Origin: a virus
Virus record (IMG/VR): IMGVR_UViG_3300045996_003734
Coordinates: 45,167-109,166 of that record
Length of the DNA stretch: 64,000 nucleotides
Direction: 5' to 3' (one strand)
Shown piece after piece: positions 47,203 through 56,383 of the stretch. The notes beneath the pieces were generated by a model, which saw only the letters and a program-made list of their open reading frames with translations, searched no databases and was not told where the DNA came from. Within the stretch, counting starts at the first letter, position 1, and every line of letters begins with the position of its first letter. The translations under genes and the position numbers were made by a program.

Positions 47203-47694
47203 TTATCCGCCGTCGAGCTCGGCGAAGACCAGGGAGCCGGACCAGAGGGTCAGGCCCGTAGGAGCAGCGCGGAGCTTCACGGCTAGCGCAGCGCCGCCGC
47301 CCCCTGGGACAATCAAGCGTTTGCGTTCGGTGCGTTGCCAGAGGTAGCCCGTGAGGTTCCAGAACGCGTCGGGGATTTTTTCCGTGAACGCGCCGGCGCC
47401 CTCGGCCGAAGCCAGGACGCCCGACGTGCCTGCCGCGCCCGCAGTACCGCCGGTGATGTAGGAGTTGGCGTCGCTCGACTTGGTCTTTTCCGGAGTCGCC
47501 GAAACGAGCGTCGGGAATGCCGTCGCCTTGAACCCGATCGACACGCCGACCATCTCACCCGTCGTGGTGCCGCGCTGGTTGAGCTGCACCTCGATGAGCT
47601 CGATCACGCCAACGGCGGGAGGGTTCGCGAAGAGCAGCGTTTGTGCACCGCTGAGGGTCTGATCCGTGAACTTAACGATGTATTCGCGTGCCAT
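47203..47694 (-). CDS. Hypothetical tail fibre-region structural protein
   Basis: 163 residues, strand-rich: EYIVKFTDQTLSGAQTLLFA, VIELIEVQLNQRG, VGVSIGFKATAFPT and GLTLWSGSLVFAELDG. Gly/Ala/Thr-rich loops. The last 10 residues precede the SGNH gene by one base. Likely a small virion accessory or trimeric cap; unassigned. Confidence 0.55.
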   Translation of the reverse strand: MAREYIVKFTDQTLSGAQTLLFANPPAVGVIELIEVQLNQRGTTTGEMVGVSIGFKATAFPTLVSATPEKTKSSDANSYITGGTAGAAGTSGVLASAEGAGAFTEKIPDAFWNLTGYLWQRTERKRLIVPGGGGAALAVKLRAAPTGLTLWSGSLVFAELDGG

Positions 47695-47706
47695 GGGGCT
47701 GTTCCT

Positions 47707-48423
47707 TCAGCTCAGACGGATGAGCGTCGCGGTGGAAAGTTGGGGGTCCGTGTTCTGGTTCACCTGCAGGGGGACCACCTTGGTGGCGATGCCGCTGCCG
47801 AGAGACGAGATCGCGATCGATGCGCCGCCCTGCGTGGCCGAGACGGTGAAGCGGTCCGTGGTGAGGCCGGTCGAGCGCACCCAGTACACGGTGCCTTCGG
47901 TGACGCCGCCGGGGAGCGCGCCGCCCGACTCGATGTCGAAGAACGCGATGCGGTCGTCCGCCACGAGGCCGTGAGCGGGGACAAGAATGGTGTCCGCCGT
48001 GGCGTCGTCGCACATGAAGGCGCGAGCGCCGAAAGTCGCATCACCGAAGACGCCCCACGCGTGCATCTCGGTTGCGCCGGACGCCGCGAACCCGAGCGAC
48101 CAGTACGGAATCACCACCGTCGCGCCGTTGTCCGTGCGGATGCCGAGGCTCACCGCGGCCGCGAGGTTGATGACGCCGTTGCTCGCCGCGCCGAAGCCCG
48201 CACCGCGCGCACAAGCGCCGCGGGCGTAGCCCGTGTAAGCAGCCTCGCTGACCTGCTGGCTAGCAGGCGCCTCGCCCGGCCACGCCGTGTGGCCCGCGAA
48301 GTACAAGCTGCCGGCGGTAGCCGAGGGCTGAAGTCCGGACGCGTCCCCGACGTTGGCGGCCGCCACGTTCCGGAGCCACAGGTTGAGCATCTTGTTTTCG
48401 AACGGGGTGACGAGCATTCCCAT
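47707..48423 (-). CDS. Hypothetical tail fibre protein
   Basis: 238 residues from ATG 48423, chosen for an AAGGAT box upstream; the open frame further 5' is spurious. N-terminal motif MLVTPFENKMLNLWLRN, then Ala/Gly-rich loop-and-strand repeats and FFDIESGGALPGG, VYWVRSTGLTTDRFTV, a pattern seen at the base of phage fibres. No enzymatic residues seen. Confidence 0.6.
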   Translation of the reverse strand: MGMLVTPFENKMLNLWLRNVAAANVGDASGLQPSATAGSLYFAGHTAWPGEAPASQQVSEAAYTGYARGACARGAGFGAASNGVINLAAAVSLGIRTDNGATVVIPYWSLGFAASGATEMHAWGVFGDATFGARAFMCDDATADTILVPAHGLVADDRIAFFDIESGGALPGGVTEGTVYWVRSTGLTTDRFTVSATQGGASIAISSLGSGIATKVVPLQVNQNTDPQLSTATLIRLS

Positions 48424-48434
48424 GGCAGCGATCC

Positions 48435-48749
48435 TTACGGAGTTGGGTGCGGAACGACGTGGAGCTTGAACAGCCGGCAGCGTCGTGACCCGGGCTCGAG
48501 GACTGGCTCGATGATGTAGGCCCCGGCCTGCGCCACCTCCGCTCCGAGAGAGTCGAATTCGTGCCGGGCAACCACCTCGTACTGCGTCGCGCCGGAGAGC
48601 ACGGTGTCCCACGTGGTGGTCGTGCCGTCGGGCCTCGTGACGTGGAGAGTGCAGGCGACGATGCCGGCCATGTTCAGGCCGGTCGTGCCGGGGAGCAGGG
48701 TGACGCGCAACGCCTCTGGCCCCCTTGCGCCCTGCAGCAACGTGGTCAT
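48435..48749 (-). CDS. Ig-like virion accessory protein
   Basis: 104 residues, all beta: LRVTLLPGTTGLNMAGIVAC, LHVTRPDGTTTTWDTVLSG, QYEVVARHEF, AYIIEPVLEPG. Strand spacing suggests a single Ig-like or BppU-N-like domain, often found at baseplates. Start overlaps the upstream stop. Confidence 0.5.
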   Translation of the reverse strand: MTTLLQGARGPEALRVTLLPGTTGLNMAGIVACTLHVTRPDGTTTTWDTVLSGATQYEVVARHEFDSLGAEVAQAGAYIIEPVLEPGSRRCRLFKLHVVPHPTP

Positions 48750-49210
48750 CGCCGCCCCGGGTTCTCTGACACCGACTCCGCCGCGATGCGGCCCACGCAG
48801 GCCCCCCGCTCTGCGCCGTCGCGGAGCTCGCGGCAGATGTCTAGCTTGCGGTCGAATTCGCTGCGCTGAATGACGGTCTGCGTGGGGGGCGGCGCCGGCG
48901 TCGTGATCCGCACCATGAAGCCAGCGAAGCCGCCGGAGCCCAGCATGCCCAAGAACACCTTGACTGTCGTGGACGCGGCGAAAGCCTTTGCTCTCTTCGC
49001 CAGCAGCTCGAACTCCGTGAGGCGCTGGTCGAGCGCCAAAAAGGACCCCTCGAGCTTGCCGAGGCGCTCGCCCAGCCGCTGCTCGACGGCGATCGCCACC
49101 TGCTCGGCTTGGTGGGCAGCCCGAACGGCGCGCTCGAACTCGTCCCCATGGTCCTCAGAAGGCATGGGGAGGCGTCGGCCTGGGATTCCGGGAGCGTTCG
49201 GTGGTGCCAT
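48746..49210 (-). CDS. Membrane-anchored small protein of lysis region
   Basis: 154 residues. A helical, charged N-terminal half (RAVRAAHQAEQVAIAVEQRL, a coiled coil) precedes one membrane segment near 85-107 (TVKVFLGMLGSGGFAGFMV), then a Cys-containing tail (CRELRDGAERGACVG). It lies with the lysozyme gene, so holin or spanin-like roles are possible, but a single segment with a large cytosolic half fits neither cleanly. Confidence 0.5.
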   Translation of the reverse strand: MAPPNAPGIPGRRLPMPSEDHGDEFERAVRAAHQAEQVAIAVEQRLGERLGKLEGSFLALDQRLTEFELLAKRAKAFAASTTVKVFLGMLGSGGFAGFMVRITTPAPPPTQTVIQRSEFDRKLDICRELRDGAERGACVGRIAAESVSENPGRR

Positions 49211-49214
49211 GACG

Positions 49215-49481
49215 TCACTTCGCCACGGCAGCGATGGCGCAAACGAAGCTCACGAGGGCGGCAGCTACGCCGATGAGCGCGGGCAGCCACCGCTCTCGGC
49301 GCATGCTGACGACCTCCGCCTTCAGTGTCTTGTGCTCCTCGAACATCCGGAGGCTGATGTCGTGCGAGCGCTCGGCGTAGACCTTCGTCTGTCGAGCTTC
49401 GTCCTCGGTGCGAGAGCACGACGCGAGTATCAGCTCGAGCGTGTCTTTCCGGTCGGTCGGCGTCTTGTCGTCATCGCTCAT
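49215..49481 (-). CDS. Small membrane protein of lysis region, holin-like
   Basis: 88 residues from ATG 49481, overlapping the lysozyme stop by 11 bases. Charged helices (ILASCSRTEDEARQTKVYAE), then a C-terminal transmembrane helix WLPALIGVAAALVSFVCAIAAVAK. One membrane helix at the C-terminus, next to an endolysin, resembles class III holins (T4 T type has the opposite end) or a pinholin; inference only. Confidence 0.5.
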   Translation of the reverse strand: MSDDDKTPTDRKDTLELILASCSRTEDEARQTKVYAERSHDISLRMFEEHKTLKAEVVSMRRERWLPALIGVAAALVSFVCAIAAVAK

Positions 49482-50334
49482 TGGCGTACGGCTCCGATTC
49501 GGGGGCGAGCTCGCTGGGGTCGGTGTCGCTGGCGGCGTGCGAGGCGAGACGCGCGTGCTCACGCAGGTTCGCCCCCGCCATGCCGACGGCGTTCTGGATG
49601 CGCTCCCAGTGGCTGGCCTGGAGCTGCTCGAGCAAGTCCTCCAGCCCCTCGTCGCCGTCTTCTGGCGGCGGCGGAAGCGTGCTGTTCACGAGGTCCCGCG
49701 CCGTTGCGATGAGCGGCAGCTCGCCGAGCAGGCGGTTCTGGTCGAGGACAGGCGCCTGGCTGTCGTAGCCGCCCGCGCCGTCCGGGTCGTACGGGGCCAC
49801 TCGGTGCTGCCAGATCGTTGCGGCCGCCCCGCCCGGCGTCGCGGGCTTCGAGGCGCCCGTGTAGTGAGCCACCCAGAGCGGACGGTCGAGCAGCCACGCG
49901 GGCTTGCCCAGCATCCCGAACTCGCGCTGGGTGATGTACACCATGGCGTCGCCGTACTGCTCCACGAGATCGTCGAGGATGTGCTTCACGCCGTCCTGCC
50001 AAGCCGGCGAGACGTGGGCACCCGGCTTCGGGAGCGGGTCGGCCTCGACGTCCAGTGTGGGCACGATGTCGCCCGGGCCGATGTGCGCGGCGGCGAGCTG
50101 GTCACGAAAGACGGCCAGCTGATCTGCCGCGTCCTGGCTCGGTCTGAAGAAGTGATAGAGCCCCACCTTCAGCCCGGCGGACCGCGCTCGTCGCACGTGC
50201 TCGAGCGTGACGCGGTCCTTCATGAGCCCGTAGCTGCCGCGAATGATGGCGAAGCTCGACGTGAGCGCGAACGTCGCCCAGGGAAGCGACGCAGGGTTTT
50301 GATGGTGACTGACGTCGATTCCGTACTTCTTCAC
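49471..50334 (-). CDS. GH25 lysozyme (endolysin)
   Basis: 287 residues. GH25 features: KYGIDVSHHQ with Asp7 at strand 1, IIRGSYG, GLYHFFRPS, PTLDVEAD with Asp95 and Glu97 (catalytic pair), and IWQHR near 176. Residues 215-287 are an acidic, helical tail without cell-wall repeats. It cuts the beta-1,4 linkage between MurNAc and GlcNAc. No signal peptide, so release relies on a holin. Adjacent membrane-protein genes support a lysis cassette. Confidence 0.85.
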   Translation of the reverse strand: MKKYGIDVSHHQNPASLPWATFALTSSFAIIRGSYGLMKDRVTLEHVRRARSAGLKVGLYHFFRPSQDAADQLAVFRDQLAAAHIGPGDIVPTLDVEADPLPKPGAHVSPAWQDGVKHILDDLVEQYGDAMVYITQREFGMLGKPAWLLDRPLWVAHYTGASKPATPGGAAATIWQHRVAPYDPDGAGGYDSQAPVLDQNRLLGELPLIATARDLVNSTLPPPPEDGDEGLEDLLEQLQASHWERIQNAVGMAGANLREHARLASHAASDTDPSELAPESEPYANER

Positions 50335-50834
50335 GCCGCAGAGTCCTTCCGGGTGAGCTTCTCGATCTGCCCTGCGAGCCAGCGCTCGAAGGACTTGGGG
50401 TCTTTGCGGCAGCGCTCGAGCGTGGCCTGCACCTCGACGAGCACAGTGAAGCGGACACTCGAGTGCTCGTGCTGCTTTCGCTCCTGCAGCGCTTCGCGGC
50501 GGTCGAGCCGCGCTGGCTCGATGCCCACCTTCCGCACGGCCGTGCGCGCGTTGTAGACCTTGGCGTTGTCACGGCAGCGCGAGCACGTCTTGAACGCCTC
50601 GTCCTCCCGCTCGCCGCCGCACTTGCATCGGCCCTCGCGCGCATACTGAGCGCGGCGCTCGGCCAGCTGGAGGCGGGCGTGGGTGCGCGCCGCCAGCTGC
50701 GAAGCGGCGGCTGCCGTCTTGGCAGCGAAGAAGAACACGCCTCCCTTAGCGTCGCCCTTGCTGGCTACCGGCCTGCAGTCGGTGACCTTGCCCGTGCCGT
50801 CCACGGTGACGCGGAACCAGCTCCTCGTTTTCAT
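50331..50834 (-). CDS. Hypothetical protein with zinc ribbon
   Basis: 167 residues. The middle has CKCGGERED and CSRCRDN (near 71-92), a CxC...CxxC zinc ribbon flanked by basic helices; the C-terminus is a long charged helix. It overlaps the lysozyme ATG. A nucleic-acid-binding protein here is unexpected among lysis genes; role unknown. Confidence 0.55.
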   Translation of the reverse strand: MKTRSWFRVTVDGTGKVTDCRPVASKGDAKGGVFFFAAKTAAAASQLAARTHARLQLAERRAQYAREGRCKCGGEREDEAFKTCSRCRDNAKVYNARTAVRKVGIEPARLDRREALQERKQHEHSSVRFTVLVEVQATLERCRKDPKSFERWLAGQIEKLTRKDSAA

Positions 50835-51040
50835 CAGACGCCGCTTCCCGGCACCTTGCCGACACCGAGGTCAGGCCGGCGATAGGCTTGCTTCGAGAGG
50901 GCCACGACCGTCGCCCTCTCGACCGCCGACACCGGGTCACGGTGACCGAGCAGCGCGTTGATGAGCGCCTCCAGCGCCGTCTCCCCCACCTTCGCCGCGA
51001 GCTGGACTGCGGCCGTCTCGAGCGGCTCGGGGAGGTTCAC
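50834..51040 (-). CDS. Small hypothetical protein
   Basis: 68 residues from GTG 51040 (GTGA overlap with the membrane protein stop). LETAAVQLAAKVGETALEAL is an amphipathic helix; the rest is mixed. No recognised motif. The much longer upstream extension of this frame is not coding. Confidence 0.5.
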   Translation of the reverse strand: MNLPEPLETAAVQLAAKVGETALEALINALLGHRDPVSAVERATVVALSKQAYRRPDLGVGKVPGSGV

Positions 51041-51678
51041 TTGCACCGCTCCTCGACCCAACGGTCGCAGCGCTCGACGATGGCCCTGCAGCCCGGCGTC
51101 GCGTCGCACTTGTCGTCGGGCGTGTCGGGGAACTTGGCCTGCCGCTCCGCAGCGCAGCTCGCGTTGTGCAAAGCCAACGGGCCCGTCGCGAAGTCCTCGG
51201 TCGAGCAAGGCGCGAAGTCCCGGGCGCAGCCGGTCAGGTAGGGCCACGTCGACACCAGTGCCGCGGGCACGAACAGGTAGAGGACCGGCAGCGTCGGCGG
51301 CCCCTTGATGCGTCCGACCGCGCCCGTGTACGGCAGCCACGGGGCGGCCTTCGCAAACTCGTGCGCTAGGGCAGCCAACGCTCCGAACAGCGCACCCTTG
51401 ACCGCGTGCGTGACGTCGGCTCCCGAGACTAAGGCAGCGGCTGCAGCGCCGAGCAGCGCGCCGGGCAATGCCTGCCAGGACTTCGACAGCAGTAAGAGCA
51501 GCGGCGCGGGGTCGATCACCGGCACCGGCACGACGCTCGCGAATAGCTCCCAGGCTCGCGGGAAGGCCTTTCGAAGCAGGTAGACGCAGGCAAAAACGAG
51601 AGCCACGAGCAGGCCGCGAGGTAGCGCTGGGTCGATGGCGGTAAGCCACGCAAGCGCTTGCTGGAGTTGCGAGAGCAT
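51037..51678 (-). CDS. Multi-pass membrane protein of lysis region
   Basis: 213 residues with about four membrane stretches: RGLLVALVFACVYLL, VPVIDPAPLLLLLSKSW, LPGALLGAAAAALVSG and LPVLYLFVPAALVSTWPYL, then a C-terminal domain of ~60 residues with eight Cys, presumably outside the cytoplasm. It may be a holin or anti-holin; the Cys-rich tail is unusual for those. It is the first membrane protein of the lysis cassette. Confidence 0.55.
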   Translation of the reverse strand: MLSQLQQALAWLTAIDPALPRGLLVALVFACVYLLRKAFPRAWELFASVVPVPVIDPAPLLLLLSKSWQALPGALLGAAAAALVSGADVTHAVKGALFGALAALAHEFAKAAPWLPYTGAVGRIKGPPTLPVLYLFVPAALVSTWPYLTGCARDFAPCSTEDFATGPLALHNASCAAERQAKFPDTPDDKCDATPGCRAIVERCDRWVEERCK

Positions 51679-51714
51679 GCGCGCCAGCGTGGCGGCGACC
51701 CGGCCTCGTGACCC

Positions 51715-52074
51715 CTAGACGGGTTTCGGCGGCTCGATCAGCTCGCCCTCGACGGTGAGGTTCAGCGTCCCAAACCAACGATTATGGGCCACCTCCCGCA
51801 GAATCACCGTGAACGGCCCACCCTCTCGAGGCGTGAAGATGACCGCGCCCGGCGCCGCCCGGGTGTACTCGCGACGCACGTAGCTCGCTCGGCTGGGTCC
51901 CTGCACCTCGAGCAGGAGCGGCAGCATCACGCCTTCCGGCAGCGTCTTCGCGTAGCTCACCGTGAGCAGCAGCGGTCGCCCCGCGCTCACCTTGGCGCCC
52001 TGTTCCACCGCCAGCGTGATGCGCTTGTCCCGCACGTAAGCGGGCGACAGCTCGTCGAGAGTCGTCTCAGCCAT
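51715..52074 (-). CDS. Ig-like virion protein
   Basis: 119 residues, all beta with RPLLLTVSYAKTLPEGVMLP, MLPLLLEVQGPS, AVIFTPREGGPFTVILREVA and TLNLTVEGEL. Looks like one Ig-like domain. It overlaps the neighbouring 126-residue beta protein, and together they may decorate the fibre base. Confidence 0.5.
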   Translation of the reverse strand: MAETTLDELSPAYVRDKRITLAVEQGAKVSAGRPLLLTVSYAKTLPEGVMLPLLLEVQGPSRASYVRREYTRAAPGAVIFTPREGGPFTVILREVAHNRWFGTLNLTVEGELIEPPKPV

Positions 52075-52447
52075 TGCCCACGTCCAGCTGGATGTGCTCG
52101 TTCCCGCCGTCGGGGCGGCGGATACGGACGGTGTGGTGACCGACGCGGTCGGCCGTGAAGGTCACTCGGGACGAGTATCCGAGCGGGGACTCGAGCTTCG
52201 CGGCGGGAGCGTTGGGCGCCTCAGTCACCGCGGCCACGAACAGGCGACCTCCGAGCGCGGCATCCGCCGGCCCCACTACGCCGCCCACGACCGCCTGGAG
52301 CACCACGGGCACACCGACGGTCGCGACGTAGCGCTTCATGGGGCGCCCGGCGCGCGCGTTCAGCCGGCTGGGCCGCGCCGAGGTGGCGGGGTCCAGCCAA
52401 TCGCTCACGATGACGCCGCTGGTCACGCGCACGGTGAAGTCTGCCAC
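52067..52447 (-). CDS. Ig-like virion protein
   Basis: 126 residues: FTVRVTSGVIVSDWLDP, RYVATVGVPVVLQAVVGG, SRVTFTADRVGHHTVRIRRP. Beta-sandwich pattern similar to the 119-residue neighbour. No enzyme motif. Follows the beta-propeller fibre gene by zero bases. Confidence 0.5.
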   Translation of the reverse strand: MADFTVRVTSGVIVSDWLDPATSARPSRLNARAGRPMKRYVATVGVPVVLQAVVGGVVGPADAALGGRLFVAAVTEAPNAPAAKLESPLGYSSRVTFTADRVGHHTVRIRRPDGGNEHIQLDVGNG

Positions 52448-53563
52448 TCAGAAGCCCGACCCGATCGTGAGGTAGGTGGAGACGTCGTCGCCGTACACCA
52501 GCTGCCGACCGTTGGCCGCAAGCATCGCGTCGGCCGATGCCGGGAAGAATCCCGCCGCGAACTTCCACGAAGCGCCCGCGTCCTGGCTGTAGAGCATCAT
52601 GTTTCCGGACACGAAGCTCGAGCTCACGAAGAGGTAGACGGTGCGGCCGAACGCGACGGCCATCGTGTCCAAGCCCAGGCTGAAGGTGCCGCTGTTCGGC
52701 GGCAGCGTGAAGGCCTGATTGGTCCAAGTGATGCCGTCGGTCGACACCGCGACCGCAACCATGCCGGCGCCGCCGCCCTCGCCGATCGCCACGTACTTTT
52801 CGAGCTGCGGGACGTAGACCACGTTGGTCCAGGCCTGCGAGGAAGGCAGCGTCCGCTCGATCCAGTTGATGCCATCCACCGAGTGAATGAGCTTGTTCGT
52901 GGTCGTGCTCGAGGTGATCACGATCCCGCCGCTCGAGCCGTTGACCGGGCCGACCGCCATGCTGATGCGCGGGTTGTTATTGGGGACCGTCCGCGAGGTG
53001 AAGGTGAGCGCGTCCGCCGACGTCTCGACGACGCCGGTGCCCTCGTGGCCCGCGACCCAGAGTCCGAGTTGCGCCACCCATTTCAGGCACGCTACTGCCG
53101 TCGTGTTCGTCTGCGAGCTCACCGTGGTGGCCATCGTGGACGTGAAGCAGGTGGGAAACCGGACGTACTTCTTGTTGCTCGATGCTCCGGGCAGGCCGCC
53201 GACGAGCCCGACCCCAGCCGTGGGATTGAAGTCCGCTGCGCGTTTGCGCGGACGGAGCGCGCTGATCGATGCCGTGTTGATGATCGTGAGTGCGCCCGAG
53301 CTGCCGAGCAGCACCCTGGCGCGCGGGTTGCTGCCGTTCACGTCGACGGTCACCCACACGTCCGAGACGGAGTTGTAGAACGCCGCGAGTCCCGGCGCGG
53401 CTTGCGGTGGCCCCCAGTTTTTGAACGCCGCGACGTCCGTCCAGACCGCGCCATCGGCGGCTTGCGCCTGCTGTTCGTCCAGCTTGTTCAGGTCGCTGTG
53501 CGTGGGGACCTGATTGTTCACGAGCCCACCCGGCCAAATCAACGAAAACGGCCACTTTGCCAT
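52448..53563 (-). CDS. Tail fibre protein with BNR/beta-propeller-like repeats
   Basis: 371 residues from ATG 53563 (TGATG). After an N-terminal attachment segment (MAKWPFSLIWPGGLVNNQ), the protein carries repeats of WVAG...VETSADALTF, KLIHSVDGINWIERTL, VAVSTDGITWTNQAF and LYSQDAGASWKFAAG, that is S.DG..W blades of BNR/sialidase-type propellers. Such domains bind glycans or act as sialidases; catalytic residues are not identifiable by eye. Confidence 0.7.
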   Translation of the reverse strand: MAKWPFSLIWPGGLVNNQVPTHSDLNKLDEQQAQAADGAVWTDVAAFKNWGPPQAAPGLAAFYNSVSDVWVTVDVNGSNPRARVLLGSSGALTIINTASISALRPRKRAADFNPTAGVGLVGGLPGASSNKKYVRFPTCFTSTMATTVSSQTNTTAVACLKWVAQLGLWVAGHEGTGVVETSADALTFTSRTVPNNNPRISMAVGPVNGSSGGIVITSSTTTNKLIHSVDGINWIERTLPSSQAWTNVVYVPQLEKYVAIGEGGGAGMVAVAVSTDGITWTNQAFTLPPNSGTFSLGLDTMAVAFGRTVYLFVSSSFVSGNMMLYSQDAGASWKFAAGFFPASADAMLAANGRQLVYGDDVSTYLTIGSGF

Positions 53564-54291
53564 CAGCCTACTCCTCCGAATCCAATCGGGGTGACGCCCA
53601 CGTGCCACTGGCCGGGGGTTGCGTCGGCGCCGCTGTCGACGGCGATCGAGAAGTCAGTGGTGGACGGCAGCGCGTCGCGCAGCACGGCACGGGCGCGCTC
53701 GACGATCGCGAGCTCCGCGCTGGTCAGAGAGCCCGTGTGGCCGACCGCGAACAGTACTCGCACGACTTGGTCGGACGAGTACGCCGGACACTGCACGTGC
53801 CCTCGCTCGAGCACAAAGGGTGGCTCCTCGAGGTCGGTAGCGAGCGGCCCGAATACCCGCCCGTCCTGCACGGTGGCCGCCTGGTCGTGGGGCGACTCGA
53901 TGAGCGAGAAGCGCGCGTCCACCGCTTCAAGACGCTCGGCAAGGGTCGGCGTGTCGCTCGCTGCGCGCTTCGTCCACGCCTCGGTGACCACCAGCCGGCG
54001 CTGCGCCTCAGTGGCGTTCGTCTCGGGGATGATGCCGAGGATGCGCTCGTAGTAGGGCAGCAGGTCCGTCGCCAAGTGGGGGAAGGCCTGCAGCAGCGCG
54101 CGCCGGCAATGGCTCGCGCCAGCCGCCAGGCCCTTCGCTTCAGAGCGCCGCCACAGGCCCTCAATGCCGCGGTCGTTGGGCGCGCTGCCGCCCTCCCCGA
54201 CCGCGTTGCGGAGCGTCTCGTACGCGCGCTGCGTCGGCGTCGGGCCGCCGCCCACGCGAAACGGCAGCGGGTTGTAGCTGCCCAACGGCAT
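53563..54291 (-). CDS. Hypothetical baseplate-distal protein (tail protein I position)
   Basis: 242 residues from ATG 54291; upstream frame is spurious. It follows baseplate J and a 164-residue gene, where Mu and P2 have gp48/gpI. Starts MPLGSYNPLPFRVGG; then an Arg/Glu-rich helical section (RALLQAFPHLATDLLPYYE) and C-terminal strands. Plausible fibre-attachment protein, without clear family motif. Confidence 0.55.
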   Translation of the reverse strand: MPLGSYNPLPFRVGGGPTPTQRAYETLRNAVGEGGSAPNDRGIEGLWRRSEAKGLAAGASHCRRALLQAFPHLATDLLPYYERILGIIPETNATEAQRRLVVTEAWTKRAASDTPTLAERLEAVDARFSLIESPHDQAATVQDGRVFGPLATDLEEPPFVLERGHVQCPAYSSDQVVRVLFAVGHTGSLTSAELAIVERARAVLRDALPSTTDFSIAVDSGADATPGQWHVGVTPIGFGGVG

Positions 54292-54785
54292 CAGAACACC
54301 TCGAGCCAGAACGGATGGTCGACGCCCGTGCCCGCGGCGTCCCACAAGCGCACGTTGATCACGAGCGGGTTGCCGGCATCGCGCCACGCGTGCGCCTCAA
54401 TGCGCTGCGAGAACGAACTCAGGTCGCGGTGACAGGTCACCCGCGCCGCGAACAGGACCGTCGCGATGTCGACGGCCTCCTGGTCCTTGTAGTTGGCGGC
54501 GAAAGTGTAGGTGTACGCGCCGGCGCCGCTGCGCGCGAGCTCAGGGTGGAGCTGCGCGTTCTCGGGGTTCCACGCCTCGGCCTGGTGCGCGACGGCGAAC
54601 GCTCCCCCGGTGTAGCTGGCGATCACCGCAGCACGCGGGACGACGAGGTTCATGCCGGCAACCGCGTGGAATGCTGCGTTAAACTGCCGGTCGCCGATGT
54701 CGTTCTCCGGCTGCTCCACCGGGATGGTGTTGACGAATTTAGGCCCGAGCAGGCTGCGCAGGAAGCGAGTGGGGAAGCTGGACAT
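54291..54785 (-). CDS. Hypothetical baseplate protein
   Basis: 164 residues between J and the I-position gene. Begins MSSFPTRFLRSLLGPKFVNT; strand-rich later (NPLVINVRLWDAAG, DHPFWLEVF). Both ends overlap neighbours by one base. No family recognised; baseplate wedge or tail-fibre adaptor by position. Confidence 0.55.
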   Translation of the reverse strand: MSSFPTRFLRSLLGPKFVNTIPVEQPENDIGDRQFNAAFHAVAGMNLVVPRAAVIASYTGGAFAVAHQAEAWNPENAQLHPELARSGAGAYTYTFAANYKDQEAVDIATVLFAARVTCHRDLSSFSQRIEAHAWRDAGNPLVINVRLWDAAGTGVDHPFWLEVF

Positions 54786-56383
54786 CAGATCTCGTAGAGG
54801 CCGACGTGCCCGCAGACGAGCATGTTCGGGCCGAGCATGAGGTTGGTCGGATAGGTTGGGATGGTCTGCGAAATGTCGGCCAGCTCGCCGTCGGCGGACG
54901 AGCCACCGAGCGCCTCGATGACGCGCGTCGCGAGCAGTGCTCCCGCGCGGAAGGGCTGTTCCTCAACAGCGCTGGGGAACCGCCCGCCGCGTCCGCCGCG
55001 AACGTCCTCGTCGAGGTCGAAGAGCTGGCCAGGACCGAGCCCATCGAAGTACGCGGTGATTGCGTCCTGCACGAGTAGGGCGCGCGTGTTCTTCAGAGCC
55101 GGGCTTACGCGCTGTCCGACCTGCACCCCGCCGGCGGGCGGCGCGCTGAGTTGTACTCGGTAGACCGAGCCGCCGAGGTCGGTCACGGTTTCAGGCGATA
55201 GCTGTACGAAGCGCGACTCCGCTCGATGCCAAAGCATCATCTGCGGCGCTTGCGCTCCGCTCAACGCGGCGCCGGCCAGCTGAGCAGGCAGCGTCGCATC
55301 CGCTGGGCACGAGATCGTGAAGTCGGTATGGCTGGTCCAACCAACCACGCGCGGCGTGGTCGCGTGATACGAGGGGAAGGGCCGCGCATCGACGAAGCCA
55401 GCCGCGCTGCCCTTCTGCAGACTCAAGCGCAGGGCTACGTCGCAGTACTCGGGGTTCCATCCGGTGACGACCACGAACGCTCGGGACGGGAACACCGGCG
55501 AGAGCGGAGGCGTCAGGTAGCCGATCGCCGCCGCAAGCGTGCCGGGACTAGGCTGCCGCCCGAGCGGCCCAGTCGTCACGCGCTTCTGGGTGATGCAGAC
55601 CAGCGTCGAACCCGCGTAGAACGCACACGGGTAGACGAAGCCTTCGCCGATCGCGTTAGACGCCGCGCGCGCCCAGGCGCGCACGTGGGAGTCGTTGCCG
55701 CCACCAGGCCGGTGACGGATGATTCCCGCGATGCGCGCGGCTTGCTCGGCGTCCGTCTCGCGGTCCGTTCCGCCGGAAAAGTCCTGGGCGACCGTCGCCT
55801 GCGGTCCCATGTTGGGGTCGCGCGTGATCCAGGTGAGCTGCGCCCCCGCCGTCGGGTTGGTTCCGATGCCAACGCCAACGCACTGCAGGGTCACCTGCAG
55901 GACGCCCGTCCCATCGATGACGCCGCCCGTGATCGCCTGGTAGACGTTGCCCGCGCCGTCACGTGCCTTGTACGCGCTCGGGTCGCCGAGCGTCGTCGAG
56001 GCCAGGACGATCGTGTCGGGCACGCCCGGGACGTTCACCGCGCCGCTGCCGCCGGTCGCGTCCAGCTTCCTCTCGCCCCAAAGGCGTGCATGGTAGCCCT
56101 CGAGCCACTTCGTCGACGCGCGCTCGAGCCGAATCTGGTCAGCCAGCCAGAGCGCTTTGCGCTGCTCGCTCTGCCCGTAATCGTCGATGGCCTGTGCCGC
56201 TACGTACCAGCGCGAGCGCGGCTGCGTGGCACGCTGGATTTCGTCGAACGTGAACGGCTGCCCCGTCTCCGGATTCGTGAGCGAGCGGAGGCCTTCGCGG
56301 AAGTTCGCGAGCACGACGCGGTCACGGATGTGCCCGACCGGCAGCACAGCGAACTCCCGGTCTACGGGCGTGGCTAACGGCAT
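54785..56383 (-). CDS. Baseplate J-like protein
   Basis: 532 residues. In the family order: N-terminal helical part with REGLRSLTNPETGQPFTFDE, ...IDDYGQSEQRKALWLADQIR, then PNMGPQATVAQDFSGGTDRETDAEQAARI, the conserved core of baseplate J, followed by PGGGNDSHVRAWARA. Next is a region with AFVVVTGWNPEYCDVALRLSL and C-terminal strands. It builds the wedge ring. The open frame is longer than a typical J (~300-480). Confidence 0.8.
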   Translation of the reverse strand: MPLATPVDREFAVLPVGHIRDRVVLANFREGLRSLTNPETGQPFTFDEIQRATQPRSRWYVAAQAIDDYGQSEQRKALWLADQIRLERASTKWLEGYHARLWGERKLDATGGSGAVNVPGVPDTIVLASTTLGDPSAYKARDGAGNVYQAITGGVIDGTGVLQVTLQCVGVGIGTNPTAGAQLTWITRDPNMGPQATVAQDFSGGTDRETDAEQAARIAGIIRHRPGGGNDSHVRAWARAASNAIGEGFVYPCAFYAGSTLVCITQKRVTTGPLGRQPSPGTLAAAIGYLTPPLSPVFPSRAFVVVTGWNPEYCDVALRLSLQKGSAAGFVDARPFPSYHATTPRVVGWTSHTDFTISCPADATLPAQLAGAALSGAQAPQMMLWHRAESRFVQLSPETVTDLGGSVYRVQLSAPPAGGVQVGQRVSPALKNTRALLVQDAITAYFDGLGPGQLFDLDEDVRGGRGGRFPSAVEEQPFRAGALLATRVIEALGGSSADGELADISQTIPTYPTNLMLGPNMLVCGHVGLYEI